Positions 37,618 to 39,104 of a DNA stretch of 39,104 bases are shown piece after piece. The position numbers were made by a program, and so were the translations under genes. The notes beneath the pieces were generated by a model, which made no database searches, was not told the DNA's origin, and worked only from the letters and a program-made list of their open reading frames with translations. The stretch's first letter is position 1. Each line of letters starts with the position of its first letter. Source of the stretch: a virus. Location: positions 1 to 39,104 of IMG/VR virus record IMGVR_UViG_3300025383_000049; one strand, 5' to 3'.

Positions 37618-39104
37618 TTATAATCTGCCAACAGCAATTTCAATAATGCCGTCATTGCCGTTATAATCAGCTAGTGCTTTGCCTATTACAGTACCGATTA
37701 GTGGACTACTACTTGGTCTTGCGTATCCATTGCCACCTGATATTAGCATATCACCTTTGGTAATTTTGCCTCTTACTTTACAAGGCACACGACCTTGAAG
37801 TGCTAATACTACTGGGTATTCAGCATTTATGCCACTGTTCATAACATAAGCAGGATTTGTACTTACTACACCGGCAATTCTGTTTGTGCCATCTTCAGCC
37901 ATAGTTACTTCATTTATGCCACCAAACATTAATACAGTACCCGGTTCATAATTGCTATCACTACTATAATATTCACCCAAGTCAGCGTATGTAGCTGTTA
38001 GCTTACTTCCTGCGCTAAGTGCCCAGTTACCAGTAATTGTGCCTGCTGTTGTGTTTGCACCTGCGTTTATAATAGTAATATTGTTTAATGTATTAATATT
38101 ATTTTGAGTGTTCCCCATTACAGTAGTTGCTTGCGATACTGTGCCGGTCACGTTGCTTCCTGCTACACTATTAGCTACCGCAGCATATCCTACTTGACCG
38201 CTAACGTTTGCTCCTGCTACAGCATTTGCGGTTGCGGCATAAGATACTTGACCACTAACATTAGCACCTGCTACTGAATTTGCTGAACTTGCCACCGTGG
38301 CACTACCTGCACTAGTGGCATATGTTGCGTTTGCTACAGTACCACTGACATTTGCACCGGCAACTGCGTTGGCAGTAGTCGCGTATGCAACTGCACCTGA
38401 CACATTTGCACCTGCCACTGAGTTAGCTGTAGATGCATATGAAACCGCACCTGACACATTCGCACCAGCAACTGAGTTAGCTGTGGTTGCATATGTAGCC
38501 AATCCAACTGCACCACTTACGTTACCGCCAGCAACTGCATTGGCAGTAGTCGCGTATGCAACTGCACCTGATACATTTGCACCTGCTACTGAGTTGGCAA
38601 CTGCGGCATAACCTACTTGGCCGGTGACATTAGACCCTGTTAAGCTAGTTAACCCAGAACCATTAGCATACAATACCATTGATGCAGTATTGACTGATGA
38701 AGTTACATTCAAAAGTGTTGTTGCAAAAGAAACTGACCAACCAGTATTCCATTGTGAAGCTGCATAGTTACTATAACCTGCTTGGAAATCTGTAACGTAT
38801 ACCTGTGGATAAGCCCAAGTTGTACCGGTTTCGCCAATGTATATACAAGTATATGTACCATCATAGCCAAATCTTACATTTAGACTTCCTCTTGATTGAG
38901 TATTAATATATGCAAATGTATTATACCAAGTGTTATTAGGAGCATAGTTATAACCACCACAAATGATATCAAAACTTAAGCCGTCGAAGGTATAAACACG
39001 AACGGTCATACGCATCATGGTATTTGTAAAACCTTGAGGTAATGTAATCTTTATTGCACCAGTTACGGCACTAGTGGATGTAGCATAAGATGCTCCGCCT
39101 GGAT
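37618..39104 (-). CDS. Second repeat-rich tail fibre (5' end beyond window)
   Basis: The last about 495 codons of a paralogue of the 1520-aa fibre. The reading frame stays open past the ATG near 39018 to the window edge, where it encodes PGGASYATSTSAVTGAIKI, matching the other fibre, so the true start lies outside. It has the same domain order: globular domain (MTVRVYTFDGLSFDIICGGY ... ETGTTWAYPQVYVTDF), 18-residue shaft repeats, and the conserved end domain (TATYADLGEYYSSDSNYEPG ... GRVPCKVRG ... IEIAVGRL). The shaft between domain and end is much shorter than in the first fibre. Host adsorption is the inferred role. Confidence 0.83.
   Translation of the reverse strand, partial: PGGASYATSTSAVTGAIKITLPQGFTNTMMRMTVRVYTFDGLSFDIICGGYNYAPNNTWYNTFAYINTQSRGSLNVRFGYDGTYTCIYIGETGTTWAYPQVYVTDFQAGYSNYAASQWNTGWSVSFATTLLNVTSSVNTASMVLYANGSGLTSLTGSNVTGQVGYAAVANSVAGANVSGAVAYATTANAVAGGNVSGAVGLATYATTANSVAGANVSGAVSYASTANSVAGANVSGAVAYATTANAVAGANVSGTVANATYATSAGSATVASSANSVAGANVSGQVSYAATANAVAGANVSGQVGYAAVANSVAGSNVTGTVSQATTVMGNTQNNINTLNNITIINAGANTTAGTITGNWALSAGSKLTATYADLGEYYSSDSNYEPGTVLMFGGINEVTMAEDGTNRIAGVVSTNPAYVMNSGINAEYPVVLALQGRVPCKVRGKITKGDMLISGGNGYARPSSSPLIGTVIGKALADYNGNDGIIEIAVGRL
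38137..38640. repeat. In-frame shaft repeats of the second fibre
   Basis: About nine degenerate units of the VAGANVSGxVxYAxxANx type (54 bp, with some longer variants). The protein pattern is well kept while third codon positions vary. Antisense open frames here are by-products of the repeats. Confidence 0.85.

Noticed and set aside
38297-38611. A 104-aa plus-strand open frame (and a similar one at 11441-11740)
   Set aside because: These lie antisense to fibre repeats; the Ala/Val-rich repeated codons leave the opposite frame open. No ribosome site or non-repeat sequence supports them.

Overview
This window is part of the genome of an uncultured, AT-rich, T4-like contractile-tailed phage (myovirus), probably from an aquatic Gram-negative host. 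The evidence is a set of T4-type genes recognisable from protein sequence: clamp loader gp44, dNMP kinase gp1, head-completion nuclease gp4, neck proteins gp13 and gp14, tail terminator gp15, small terminase gp16, sheath gp18 and tube gp19. They sit with PhoH, MazG, DnaJ and GroES-like genes and several small conserved proteins of the kind found in T4-like cyanophages and related environmental phages. No tRNA, rRNA, CRISPR array or integrase was seen. Host identity cannot be read from the window.

Layout. 1-5.9 kb: mainly replication, chaperone and metabolism genes on the minus strand (dnaJ, a two-helix membrane protein, two conserved unknowns, gp44, GroES-like, a DnaE-palm-like fragment), with phoH divergent on plus. 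5.9-14.7 kb: adhesin and tail-fibre type virion proteins with a GH19 endolysin between them. 14.7-25.7 kb, all minus: a large charged mosaic protein, small terminase, a sulfotransferase-like enzyme, gp4, a tube-fold protein, tail tube and a very large sheath. 25.8-31.9 kb: a mixed accessory region with a GIY-YIG/HNH-like nuclease, dNMP kinase, a ParB-like protein, gp13, a kinase-like protein, MazG, a ribosome-modulation-factor-like small protein, an early unknown gene and an HNH/NUMOD homing endonuclease. 31.9-35.8 kb, plus: gp14, gp15, a membrane protein and a Nudix hydrolase. 35.8-39.1 kb, minus: an XhlA-like protein, a virion protein and a second tail fibre running off the window end.

Two promoter classes can be read directly. 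Three sites match host sigma70 promoters (TTGACA, exactly 17 bp, then TAGAAT, TATACT or TATAAT) before dnaJ, the DnaE-like gene and the early operon 31190-29435. More than a dozen NATAAATA-type boxes match the T4 late promoter and precede structural and some accessory genes. For about seven genes the box ends only 4-7 nt before the ATG and no ribosome binding site is visible, so those transcripts look leaderless; other genes have clear AAGGAG-type sites.

The main points of interest are the apparent leaderless genes, the RMF-like protein coupled to MazG in an early operon, a kinase-like protein that ends just after a DPW motif, a DnaE fragment that stops before the catalytic aspartates, a sulfotransferase inside the packaging genes, and two tail fibres sharing a 162-bp block that is identical at all but one base although adjacent sequence has diverged.
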